This document shows, in pieces, positions 27,621 to 35,594 of a stretch of 64,000 bases of DNA. The notes under the pieces are model-generated. The model was not told where the DNA came from and ran no database searches. It was given only the letters and a program-made list of their open reading frames with translations. The DNA comes from JAVVHH01 sp965199665 (GTDB taxonomy: Bacteria; Pseudomonadota; Alphaproteobacteria; Acetobacterales; Acetobacteraceae), in the NCBI GenBank assembly GCA_965199665.1, contig OZ241208.1:2666001-2730000 (forward strand), read 5' to 3'. The position numbers and the translations under genes are program-made. Numbering within the stretch: the first letter of the stretch is position 1; each line of letters opens with the position of its first letter.

Positions 27621-28844
27621 ATGGATGTACCGCCCCGTCTCGGCCGCCGCCATTTGCTGGGGGGCGCCGCCCTGCTCGGCTCGGCCGCGCTGTCCCGCGC
27701 GCGGGCGGCGGAGGCGGTGCGCTTCCCGTTCCCGGGGGGACCGGACGAGCGCGCGCTCACGACGACGTATCCGGAGAAAGGCGCCATGGTGCTGCAACGC
27801 ACCCGTCCGCCGTTGCTGGAAACGCCGTTCGCCGTGTTCGACGAGGGCGTGTTCACCCCCAACGACCGCTTCTTCGTCCGCTGGCACTGGGCGGCAATCC
27901 CCGACCAGGTGGACGCCGCCGCCTTCCGGCTCGCCGTGCGCGGCCATGTCGAGCGGCCGCAGGCGCTGACCCTTTCCGACATCCTGTCGCTCCCCCGCGT
28001 GGAGCTGGCCGCCGTCAACCAGTGCTCCGGCAACAGCCGCGGCTATTTCGCGCCGCGCGTGGCCGGCGGGCAGTGGGGCGACGGGGCCATGGGCAATGCG
28101 CGCTGGACCGGCGTGCGCCTGCGCGACGTGCTGGATCGCGCGGGGGTGCGGGCCGGCGCCGTCGCGGTCCGCTTCAACGGGCTGGACCAGCCGACCGTGC
28201 CGGACGCACCCGACTTCCGGAAGTCGCTGACGGCTGACCATGCCCGCGACGGCGAGGTGATGCTGGCCTTTCAGATGAACGGCGAGCAGTTGCCGCTGTT
28301 GAACGGCTTTCCGCTGCGCCTCGTGGTGCCGGGCTGGTACTCGACCTACTGGGTGAAGATGCTGAGCGACATCGAGGTGCTGGCCGCGCCCGATGACAAT
28401 TACTGGATGACCACGGCCTATTTGATCCCCAAGACGCCGCACGCCAGCGTCGCCCCCGGCCAGACCGGATTCCCGACCGAGCCGATCAACCGCATGGTCC
28501 CGCGCGCCTGGTTCACCAATGTCGTGGACGGCGGCACCGTCCCGCCCGGCCCGGCGGTGGCGCTGCGCGGGATCGCCATGGGCGGCGACCGCGGCGTGGC
28601 CAAGGTGGACGTCTCGGCCGATGGCGGCGGCAGCTGGCAGCCGGCCACGCTGGGCGCCGACGAGGGCCGCTACAGCTTTCGTCGCTGGACTGCTGCCGTG
28701 CCCGCCCCGGCCGCCGGCGGAACGCTGCGACTAGCCGTCCGCTGCACGGATACGGAAGGCCTCGCCCAACCCGCCGAGCCCAACTGGAACGGCGGCGGCT
28801 ACATGCGCAACGTCATCGAAACCGTGCAAATCCATGCCGCTTGA
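27621..28844 (+). CDS. Sulfite dehydrogenase-like molybdopterin oxidoreductase (SorA-like)
   Basis: This is a sulfite oxidase family molybdoenzyme, probably periplasmic. A twin-arginine signal (GRRHLLGGAALLGSAAL) is present, C135 in NQCSGNSRG is the molybdenum ligand, and the C-terminal Mo-co dimerisation domain spans residues about 290-407. The following gene codes for a small c-type cytochrome, as in SorAB sulfite dehydrogenases, so electrons would pass to cytochrome c. Start ATG 27621 is preferred over GTG 27600, which overlaps the frc stop. Placement after oxc-frc is unusual; sulfite is the likely but unproven substrate. Confidence 0.88.
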   Translation: MDVPPRLGRRHLLGGAALLGSAALSRARAAEAVRFPFPGGPDERALTTTYPEKGAMVLQRTRPPLLETPFAVFDEGVFTPNDRFFVRWHWAAIPDQVDAAAFRLAVRGHVERPQALTLSDILSLPRVELAAVNQCSGNSRGYFAPRVAGGQWGDGAMGNARWTGVRLRDVLDRAGVRAGAVAVRFNGLDQPTVPDAPDFRKSLTADHARDGEVMLAFQMNGEQLPLLNGFPLRLVVPGWYSTYWVKMLSDIEVLAAPDDNYWMTTAYLIPKTPHASVAPGQTGFPTEPINRMVPRAWFTNVVDGGTVPPGPAVALRGIAMGGDRGVAKVDVSADGGGSWQPATLGADEGRYSFRRWTAAVPAPAAGGTLRLAVRCTDTEGLAQPAEPNWNGGGYMRNVIETVQIHAA

Positions 28845-28857
28845 GGGAACGACGCCC

Positions 28858-29211
28858 ATGCTCGCCCGACTTGCCGCCCTCGTTCTGCTAACCGCCTCGC
28901 CCGCCGCCCTGGCGCAGCCCGCCGCGCCGGCGGCCGTGAGCGCGGACGGGGTCACGCTCCGCTCGGCCTCCATCGAACTGCCGTTCGGCGACGCGACGCT
29001 GCCGGCCGGCCAAGGCGTCGACGTCGTCACCGCCAACTGCACCGGCTGCCACTCGCCCGGCATGATCCTGACCCAGCCCAAGCTCAGCCCGGCCACCTGG
29101 ACGAGCGAGGTGCAGAAGATGCAGCGCACGTACAAGGCGCCGGTGGACGACGCCGACGTTCCGGCCATCGTGGCCTACCTGTCGGCCCTGCCGCGGCCGG
29201 GCCGGGACTAG
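28858..29211 (+). CDS. Small periplasmic c-type cytochrome (SorB-like)
   Basis: This 117-residue protein has a signal peptide (MLARLAALVLLTASPAALAQ) and one haem-binding motif CTGCH at residues 61-65, with candidate axial methionines M69 and those in VQKMQRTYK. It is the size expected of the SorB electron-acceptor subunit of sulfite dehydrogenase and starts 13 bases after the molybdoenzyme stop. It should take electrons from the molybdenum centre and pass them to the respiratory chain. The start is placed at the ATG of the signal peptide; an ATG eight codons upstream lies inside the previous gene. Confidence 0.88.
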   Translation: MLARLAALVLLTASPAALAQPAAPAAVSADGVTLRSASIELPFGDATLPAGQGVDVVTANCTGCHSPGMILTQPKLSPATWTSEVQKMQRTYKAPVDDADVPAIVAYLSALPRPGRD

Positions 29212-29224
29212 AGGAGTACACCCG

Positions 29225-30010
29225 ATGGATCTCGGATTGCACGGCAAGCGGGCGCTGGTCACCGGCGCCTCCCGGGGGCTCGGCGCCGCGATCGCCGAGA
29301 CGCTGGCGGCAGAAGGCTGCGACCTGTTGCTGCACGCCCGCGACGCCGAGCGCCTTCGCACGCTGGCCGCCGACCTGATCCAGCGGCACGGCGTCGCCGT
29401 GACGGTGGAGCGCGGCGACCTGTCGCTGCCGGCCGATCAGCAACGCCTAATCGAAGCCGCCGGGCTGCCTGACATCGTGGTCAACAATGCCGGCGCCAAC
29501 CCGGCCGGCGAGATCGACGAGATCACGGAGGAGGTCTGGCGCTCGTCCTGGGACCTGAAGCTGTTCGGCTACATCGCGCTGACTCGCGCCTTCTACGCCG
29601 GCATGAAGGCGGCGGGCCGGGGCGGCGTGATCCTGAACGTGATCGGCTCCTCCGGCGAGCGGATGAACGCGCGCTATATCCTGGGCAGCGCCGGCAATAG
29701 CGCGCTGATGTCGCTGACCCGCGCCCTGGGCGGCCGGTCGCCGGATTTCGGGATCCGCGTGCTGGGCGTCAACCCGGGCCTGACGGCGACCGACCGCGCC
29801 ACCACGATGCTGCAGACCTGGAGCCAGCAGCGCTTCGGCACGCCCGACCGTGGCGCCGAGGTGTTGGCCGGCATGAAGCTGCCCTTCGGCCGCATGGGCG
29901 CGCCGGAGGAGGTGGCCGACCTCGTCGCGTTCCTGGTCTCGTCCCGCGCCGGCTACATGAGCGGCACGGTGGTCACCATCGATGGCGGCGCGGCCAATCG
30001 CGAGGGCTGA
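29225..30010 (+). CDS. SDR-fold protein with atypical active site
   Basis: This 261-residue protein has the SDR Rossmann fold: nucleotide motif TGASRGLGAAIAE, NNAGANP, and the C-terminal MSGTVVTIDGG. The usual YxxxK catalytic pair is not present where it should be: in ARYILGSAGNSALMSLTRAL the aligned Tyr and Lys positions are Gly154 and Asn158, although Ser142/143 are kept and Y151 is nearby. It may be a non-standard reductase or a binding protein. It follows the cytochrome gene by 13 bases (ribosome site aggag), so it may be the last gene of the oxalate/sulfite operon. Confidence 0.85.
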   Translation: MDLGLHGKRALVTGASRGLGAAIAETLAAEGCDLLLHARDAERLRTLAADLIQRHGVAVTVERGDLSLPADQQRLIEAAGLPDIVVNNAGANPAGEIDEITEEVWRSSWDLKLFGYIALTRAFYAGMKAAGRGGVILNVIGSSGERMNARYILGSAGNSALMSLTRALGGRSPDFGIRVLGVNPGLTATDRATTMLQTWSQQRFGTPDRGAEVLAGMKLPFGRMGAPEEVADLVAFLVSSRAGYMSGTVVTIDGGAANREG

Positions 30011-30016
30011 ACGGCT

Positions 30017-30829
30017 CTAAATCGGGCTGTCCTTCGGGAAGGCGGGCGGCCGCTTCTCGAGGTGGGAGGCGAGCCCCTCGCGAACGTCCGGGCTGTCGAA
30101 GCCGAGGAATTCCATCGCGAGCGAGGCGTCAAAGGTCGGGCCGGCCTGCCGGAGCCAGTTGTTGAGGGCGTATTTGGTCCACCGGATCGCCGTCTGCGCG
30201 CCACCAGCCAGTTTGGACGCGACCGCGACCGCCCTGGCATCGAGCGCGTCGTCGTCCAGCGCTTCCGTGATCAGGCCGATGCGCTCGGCTTCCGCGCCCA
30301 GCAGCGTGTCGCAGGTCAGCAGGTAGTATTTCGCTTTGGCCATGCCGCACAGCAGCGGCCAGATCATCGCCGCATGGTCGCCGGCCGCCACGCCGAGGCG
30401 GGTGTGCCCGTCCAGGATGCGGCACTCCTTGGTGGCCAGCGACACGTCGGCCAGGATGCCGCACACCAGCCCGGCCCCGACCGCCACGCCGCGCATGGCC
30501 GAGATCACCGGCTTGGAGCAGTTGACGACGTTGTAGACGATGTCGCGCGCCTCCTTCCAACCGCGGGCGCGCGCCTCGAAATCGTCGATCTGCGCCTGCA
30601 CCATCGCGAAGTCGCCGCCGGCGGAGAAGAAGCGGCCCGCCCCGGTGATGATGATCGCATTGACCGTCGGGTCCGCATCGGCGGTACGCCAGACCTCCAC
30701 CAACTCGCGGTGCATGACGGTGTCGGCCGTGTTCATCTTGCCGTGGTCCATGGTGACCCGCAGCACGCGCTCGGCGGGCCGGTCGAACCGAAGCCGTTGA
30801 TACCAATCATAGTCGGCCGTCAGCGCCAT
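30017..30829 (-). CDS. Enoyl-CoA hydratase/isomerase family protein
   Basis: This 270-residue crotonase-fold protein has the oxyanion-hole blocks GAGRFFSAGGDFAMV and ISAMRGVAVGAGLVCGILADVSLA. The typical catalytic Glu positions of canonical hydratases are not clear in LDGHTRLGVAAGDHAAMIWP, where DHAAM is found instead, so the reaction may be a different one of the superfamily. It ends 6 bases from the convergent SDR gene and is divergent from a binding-protein gene. That gene and the CoA ligase downstream suggest uptake and CoA-activation of an acid followed by its degradation. Confidence 0.88.
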   Translation of the reverse strand: MALTADYDWYQRLRFDRPAERVLRVTMDHGKMNTADTVMHRELVEVWRTADADPTVNAIIITGAGRFFSAGGDFAMVQAQIDDFEARARGWKEARDIVYNVVNCSKPVISAMRGVAVGAGLVCGILADVSLATKECRILDGHTRLGVAAGDHAAMIWPLLCGMAKAKYYLLTCDTLLGAEAERIGLITEALDDDALDARAVAVASKLAGGAQTAIRWTKYALNNWLRQAGPTFDASLAMEFLGFDSPDVREGLASHLEKRPPAFPKDSPI

Positions 30830-30938
30830 CCGTCCGGTTCCCTCGCCTCGGCGCGTTTCGTTGTGTCGCAGCCGGAACGCGATGCTAGGGTCCGACCAAC
30901 GAAAAGTCACCCGCGGCGGCGCGGGATTGGGAGGCACC

Positions 30939-32147
30939 ATGAAGACGAGTTGGCCTGTGCTTGTCGGCGCCCTGCTCCTGTTCGGCCTCGCTCCGGCGCG
31001 GGCACAGACGCCCATCCGCCTCGGTGTCCTGACCGACATGAGCTCCGTTTACGCCGATTACGGCGGCACCGGCTCCGTCGAGGCGGCGCGTCTGGCGATC
31101 GCCGATAGCGGCCTGGGAGAACGGGTGCAGCTCCGCTTCGCCGACACGCTGAACAAGCCCGACAACGCCGCCGCCACCGCCCGGACGTGGTTCGATGGCG
31201 GCGTGGACGCGATCTTCGACGTTCCGACCTCCGGCGTCGCGCTGGCCGTCAACGGGGAAGCTGGCCGGGCCAGGAAGCTGGTCTTCTTCGCCACCACCAT
31301 CAACGACCGCATCACCGAACAGGAATGCAACGGCTACGGCGTCGCGTGGGTGTGGGACACCTACTCGGTCGGGCGGGCCGAAGCGCAGGCGCTGATCAAG
31401 GCCGGCAAGAAGAGCTGGTTCGTCATCACGCCGGACGGCGCCGCCGGAGACGCGCTGGAGCAAACGGCGCGCGAGGCCGCCGCCGCGTTCGGCGGCACCG
31501 TCCTGGGCAGCCTGCACCATCCGCTGAACGAGACGGACTGGGCGTCCTACCTCCTGCAGGCGCGCTCCTCGGGCGCCCAAGCCGTGCTGTTCGGCTCCGG
31601 CGGGGCCGACCTGGTCAACGCCCTCAAGCAAGCTCGCGAGTTCGGCTTGGCCGAAGCCGGGATCGCGATCGGCACCATGTACGCCGTCAACACGGACGTG
31701 CAGGCGATGGGGCTCGACACCTTGCAGGGTCTGTCCGTCGTCACGGCGTTCGATTGGAACCGGACGGACGAGACCCGCGCCTTCGGGCAGCGCTTTTTCG
31801 CCAAGCACAACAAGATGCCCACCATGTTCCAGGCCGGCGTCTACTCCGCCGTGACGCAATACCTGCGCGCCGTGCAGGCCGTCGGCAGCACGGACACGGA
31901 GAAGGTGCGCGCGCACCTCCTGGCTACGCCGATGAACGACGTCTTTCTGCAAAATGGCCGGCTGCTGCCAAACGGCCGGATGCTCCACGACATGTTCCTC
32001 GCCCGCGTGAAGAGCCCGGCGGAGTCGACCGGCCCGTGGGACCTGTTCGCCTTCACCGGCGCTGTGCCGGGCGAGGAGGCGTTCCGTCGCCTCGCGGACA
32101 GCCAATGTTCCCTGCTGAAGTCGGCGCCGCCGGCGACCCGCTTGTGA
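30939..32147 (+). CDS. Branched-chain amino acid-type ABC substrate-binding protein (orphan)
   Basis: This 402-residue periplasmic protein has a signal peptide (MKTSWPVLVGALLLFGLAPARAQ) and a type I binding fold beginning IRLGVLTDMSSVYADYGGTGSVEAARLA. The family (HAAT/LivK) often binds aromatic or short acids in alphaproteobacteria. No transporter membrane or ATPase gene is present. The CoA synthetase gene that follows starts at a GTG overlapping this TGA, so the two are linked; the ligand is likely the acid that the synthetase activates. ATG 30939 has a ribosome site (gggagg). Confidence 0.92.
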   Translation: MKTSWPVLVGALLLFGLAPARAQTPIRLGVLTDMSSVYADYGGTGSVEAARLAIADSGLGERVQLRFADTLNKPDNAAATARTWFDGGVDAIFDVPTSGVALAVNGEAGRARKLVFFATTINDRITEQECNGYGVAWVWDTYSVGRAEAQALIKAGKKSWFVITPDGAAGDALEQTAREAAAAFGGTVLGSLHHPLNETDWASYLLQARSSGAQAVLFGSGGADLVNALKQAREFGLAEAGIAIGTMYAVNTDVQAMGLDTLQGLSVVTAFDWNRTDETRAFGQRFFAKHNKMPTMFQAGVYSAVTQYLRAVQAVGSTDTEKVRAHLLATPMNDVFLQNGRLLPNGRMLHDMFLARVKSPAESTGPWDLFAFTGAVPGEEAFRRLADSQCSLLKSAPPATRL

Positions 32148-34114
32148 GCGACCTTGCGATGGACCGGGGCAGCGCGCGCAATTGGGTGCCGGACGCCGAC
32201 CGGATCGCGACGGCGCAGGTCACGGCGCTGGCGCGGGCCCTGGGAGTCGACGATTACGACGCGCTGCATGGCTTGTCGCTGGACGACCCCGCCCGCTACT
32301 GGGCCGGCGTCGCCGACTTCTGCGGCATCGTCTGGTCCACGCCGCCGACGGGCTTCGTCGACCTCGCGGACGGCCCCGAGTTTCCGCGCTGGTTCGGCGA
32401 CGCCGAGCTGAACTGGGTGTCGACGATCCTGGCCTGGGCCGACGATCCGCACCGGGCGGCGCAGCCGGCCGTGGTCGCCGAAGACGAGGACGGCGCCGTG
32501 CACGGCGTCAGCTTCGCCGAGCTCCGCGACCGGGTGCTCGGGATGGCCGACGGCCTTCGCAGCGTCGGCCTCCGACGGGGCGACCGGGTCGGCCTGCTGA
32601 TGGAGACCGGGGTCGAGGCGGTGGTCTCGCTGCTGGCGCTCTCCGCGATGGGCGCCATCTGCGTGCCGCTCTTCTCCGGCTTCGAGGCGGAGGCGGTGGT
32701 TGCCCGCTTGTCCGCGGCCGGCGCGCGGGCCGCGATCGGCAGCCACGGCTTCCGGCGGCGCGGGCGGCTGGTGGAGACGGGCCGGGTGCTGCAGGAGGCG
32801 GCCGAGCGGCTGCCGGGGCTCGAGTTCCTGATCCTGCGCGACGCCGCGTCGGCGGCACCGGGCGGCCGGCTGCGGCCGATCGACTGGGCCGGGCTGCAAC
32901 TGGCGCCGCGGCCCGGCGCGGCACCGCTCGCGATGGGGGCGAACGATCCCTTCCTGGTCATCTTCACCTCCGGCACCACCGGCAAGCCGAAAGGCGTGGT
33001 GCACACCCATGGCGGCTTCCCGCTCAAGATCGCGCACGACGCCGCGGTGCATTTCGACCTGCGGGCGGGCGACCGGTTCTGCTGGCCGGCGGATATGGGC
33101 TGGGTCGCCGGGTCGCTGTTCACGGCGGCGGCGCTGATGCGCGGGGCGACCATGGTCTGCTATGCCGGCACGCCCGACATGCCGGACTGGTCGCGCATGG
33201 CGCAGCTGGTCGAGCGGCATCGGCTCACGCATCTGGGTGTCTCGCCCACCCTGATCCGCGGCTTGGCCGCGCATCCCGCGGAGGCGCTGGCCGGGGATCG
33301 TTCCTCGCTGCGCCTGACCGTCACCGCCGGCGAGGCGATCGATCCGGAGCATTTCGGCTGGTTCCAGGACCGGTTCGCCAACCCGGCGCCGTTGATCAAC
33401 TACACCGGCGGCACGGAGGTGTCGGGCGCGCTGCTGTCCAGCGTGGTGGTGCGGCCGATCCCGCCGGCCGGCTTCAACACGGCCTGCCCCGGCGTGGACG
33501 TGTTCGTCGCCGGGCCGGACGGGTCGCGGCTCATCGGCACGGTCGGCGAGCTGGCGATCCGCGGCCCATTCCTGGGCATGACGCAAGCATTCTGGCAGGA
33601 CCGCGAGCGCTACCTCGACACCTATTGGCGCAGCGTGCCCGGGCTATGGATCCATGGCGACCTGGCGCTGGAGCAGCCGGACGGCAATTTCTTCATGCGC
33701 GGGCGGTCGGACGACACCATCAAGGTCGCCGGCAAGCGGTTGGGCCCCGCGGAGGTGGAGGACGTTCTGCTCGAGCTGCCGGCGGTGAGCGAGGCCGCCG
33801 CCATCGGCATCGACGACGCGCTCAAGGGCCAGCTCCTGGTCGCCTTCGTCATCCCCGCGCCGGGTGCGACGCTCGGCGCGGCGGCGTTGGCTGACGCGGC
33901 GGTGGCGCACGTGGCGGCGCGGCTCGGCCGGGCATTCCGGCCGGGTCGGGTGCACGTGGTCGGCCAGCTCCCCAAGACGCGCAGCGCGAAGGTCATGCGC
34001 CGCGTGCTGCGCGCCGCCTATTGCGGCGCTCCCACCGGCGACCTTTCCTCGCTCGACAACCCGGCGGCGCTGGACGAGATCGGCCAGCTCGGTGTCACGA
34101 GCCGTCCGAGTTGA
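32144..34114 (+). CDS. Acetyl-/acyl-CoA synthetase (AMP-forming)
   Basis: This 656-residue protein is an ANL-superfamily adenylating enzyme closest to acetyl-CoA synthetase-like acyl-CoA ligases. Motifs in order are the P-loop TSGTTGKPKGVVHTHGG, a Trp-rich pocket stretch (FCWPADMGWVAGS), YTGGTEVSGA, the hinge region WIHGDLA and MRGRSDDTIKVAGKRLGPAEVE, and the C-terminal catalytic Lys in LPKTRSAKVMRR. It activates a carboxylic acid with ATP and CoA; the acid is unknown. GTG 32144 (GTGA overlap with the binding protein) is chosen, and ATG 32159 is an alternative. The 3' end overlaps a convergent gene by 20 bases. Confidence 0.9.
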   Translation: MSDLAMDRGSARNWVPDADRIATAQVTALARALGVDDYDALHGLSLDDPARYWAGVADFCGIVWSTPPTGFVDLADGPEFPRWFGDAELNWVSTILAWADDPHRAAQPAVVAEDEDGAVHGVSFAELRDRVLGMADGLRSVGLRRGDRVGLLMETGVEAVVSLLALSAMGAICVPLFSGFEAEAVVARLSAAGARAAIGSHGFRRRGRLVETGRVLQEAAERLPGLEFLILRDAASAAPGGRLRPIDWAGLQLAPRPGAAPLAMGANDPFLVIFTSGTTGKPKGVVHTHGGFPLKIAHDAAVHFDLRAGDRFCWPADMGWVAGSLFTAAALMRGATMVCYAGTPDMPDWSRMAQLVERHRLTHLGVSPTLIRGLAAHPAEALAGDRSSLRLTVTAGEAIDPEHFGWFQDRFANPAPLINYTGGTEVSGALLSSVVVRPIPPAGFNTACPGVDVFVAGPDGSRLIGTVGELAIRGPFLGMTQAFWQDRERYLDTYWRSVPGLWIHGDLALEQPDGNFFMRGRSDDTIKVAGKRLGPAEVEDVLLELPAVSEAAAIGIDDALKGQLLVAFVIPAPGATLGAAALADAAVAHVAARLGRAFRPGRVHVVGQLPKTRSAKVMRRVLRAAYCGAPTGDLSSLDNPAALDEIGQLGVTSRPS

Positions 34115-35594
34115 AGCGGACGTCCGGCGGGCCGTCATGCGGCGGGCAGGCGGGAACGAACCGGGTCCCGTCGATCAGGAAGGATTGCTCCGTTTGCCAG
34201 GGAAGGCAGGCGTCGATCCCGAGCTTGCCGAAAAACCTGCCGACGCTATGCAGCAGGTCGTTCCAGTCCAGCGTGCTCGTCTCGTAGGTGCCGACGGGCA
34301 GGCTGGTGCCATGGACCAGCATCGTTGGGCTATCGGGTGGCATGTAGAATTGCATGCGCACCCCGGTCGCAAGACCGGAGGTCCAGCTTCGCTCCCGCGC
34401 GCTACGGGCCAGCTCCAACACGCCGAAATCCTCCCTGATCGCCGGCAGGAGCAGCAGCAACGGGCCGAGAGAAGCTAGTAGGAGCAGCGGCCCCGTCCAA
34501 TCGGCGCAACGCTGCCACCAGGCCTGCTTCGCCAATGCCCAGACCGCGAGCAGGACGGCGCCCAGCGCCAGTAGCCATTGCCGGATCGCCGCATGCCGCT
34601 CACAGCACAATTCGCCGTAATGGTAGAAGCCGGCCAGCAGCGAGAAGAATACCGCCACGGCAAGCCCGGCGCCGCAGGCGGCCAGCCACGGGTTCGGCCG
34701 GGCCGTGCCCCAGCGCGACCACACCCCGGCAACTCCCGCCGCGAACGCCGCCTTTTGCACCAGCGCTGGCACGCCGGAGCCGAACGGCTCGCTCGTGACG
34801 GCATCCAGCGCCATCTGCCGCAGGGCCGCGCCGAACGAAAGGAGCAGCCGTCCCGTGTAGGGCTTGGCTTCGGCCCCGAGAGCGTCGAAATGCGAGCGGA
34901 ACACCACGAGCGACAGCATGACGGCCATTCCGGCCCATGCCGGCGAAGCCCACCACAGCACCGGCTTCCGACGCTGCCAGGTCCACACGGCGGCAGCGCC
35001 GGCAAAGCCGATCGCGAATGCCGCCCCGATCTCGTGACTGAGCGCCGCCACCCACAACGCCACGCCGCACCAAGCCTGCCGCCTTTCTCCCGGGGGCTCA
35101 CCCAGCAGGAAGACCAGCGCCGTGATCGCCGCCGCGGTCGGCACGTACGCCGCCGTCGCCACGGGCCAGAAGAACATCTCAGTGACCGGCGCGACGACGA
35201 GCGTGAACACGAATGGCGCGACCCCGAGCACCAGAGCCGCCCACCACCGCCCGGCGCCGGGTCTCAATGCAGCATGGGCAGCCGCCACGGTGCCGGCGAG
35301 GCTTCCGAGCCAGACGAAGAGGAGCGCGCCCTCCAACAGCGGCCGCTTCAACTCCAGCACCAAGGCGCCGTAGAGATGGATGAGCAACTCGGATATCGGG
35401 CGAGGCGAGGTCTCGAAGCGGTAGAAGAACGCTCGCAGCCCCAGCGCCCAATGGTCGTGGAAGTAACGGAACTCGTCGACCTGCCAGTGCCCCAGCCCGG
35501 CCTGCGCCCCGAACACGCCCAGTATGCCCAGCACGGCAGCCAACGCGAGCAGCAACGGCAGCAGCCGCGGCCGGCTACGCGGCACTGCCTTCAT
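34095..35594 (-). CDS. Large polytopic membrane protein (unknown)
   Basis: I do not recognise this 499-residue protein. It starts with a basic stretch and a hydrophobic helix, followed by about nine further membrane segments and a soluble C-terminal part of about 110 residues (from AIREDFGVLELARSARERSW). The first loop carries an acidic motif (WQVDEFRYFHDHWALG), which is reminiscent of GT-C glycosyltransferases or membrane-bound oligosaccharide polymerase-like proteins. Its ATG shares one base with the stop of the upstream membrane protein gene, and both are exactly 499 residues, so they are a coupled pair. Confidence 0.78.
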   Translation of the reverse strand: MKAVPRSRPRLLPLLLALAAVLGILGVFGAQAGLGHWQVDEFRYFHDHWALGLRAFFYRFETSPRPISELLIHLYGALVLELKRPLLEGALLFVWLGSLAGTVAAAHAALRPGAGRWWAALVLGVAPFVFTLVVAPVTEMFFWPVATAAYVPTAAAITALVFLLGEPPGERRQAWCGVALWVAALSHEIGAAFAIGFAGAAAVWTWQRRKPVLWWASPAWAGMAVMLSLVVFRSHFDALGAEAKPYTGRLLLSFGAALRQMALDAVTSEPFGSGVPALVQKAAFAAGVAGVWSRWGTARPNPWLAACGAGLAVAVFFSLLAGFYHYGELCCERHAAIRQWLLALGAVLLAVWALAKQAWWQRCADWTGPLLLLASLGPLLLLLPAIREDFGVLELARSARERSWTSGLATGVRMQFYMPPDSPTMLVHGTSLPVGTYETSTLDWNDLLHSVGRFFGKLGIDACLPWQTEQSFLIDGTRFVPACPPHDGPPDVRFNSDGS

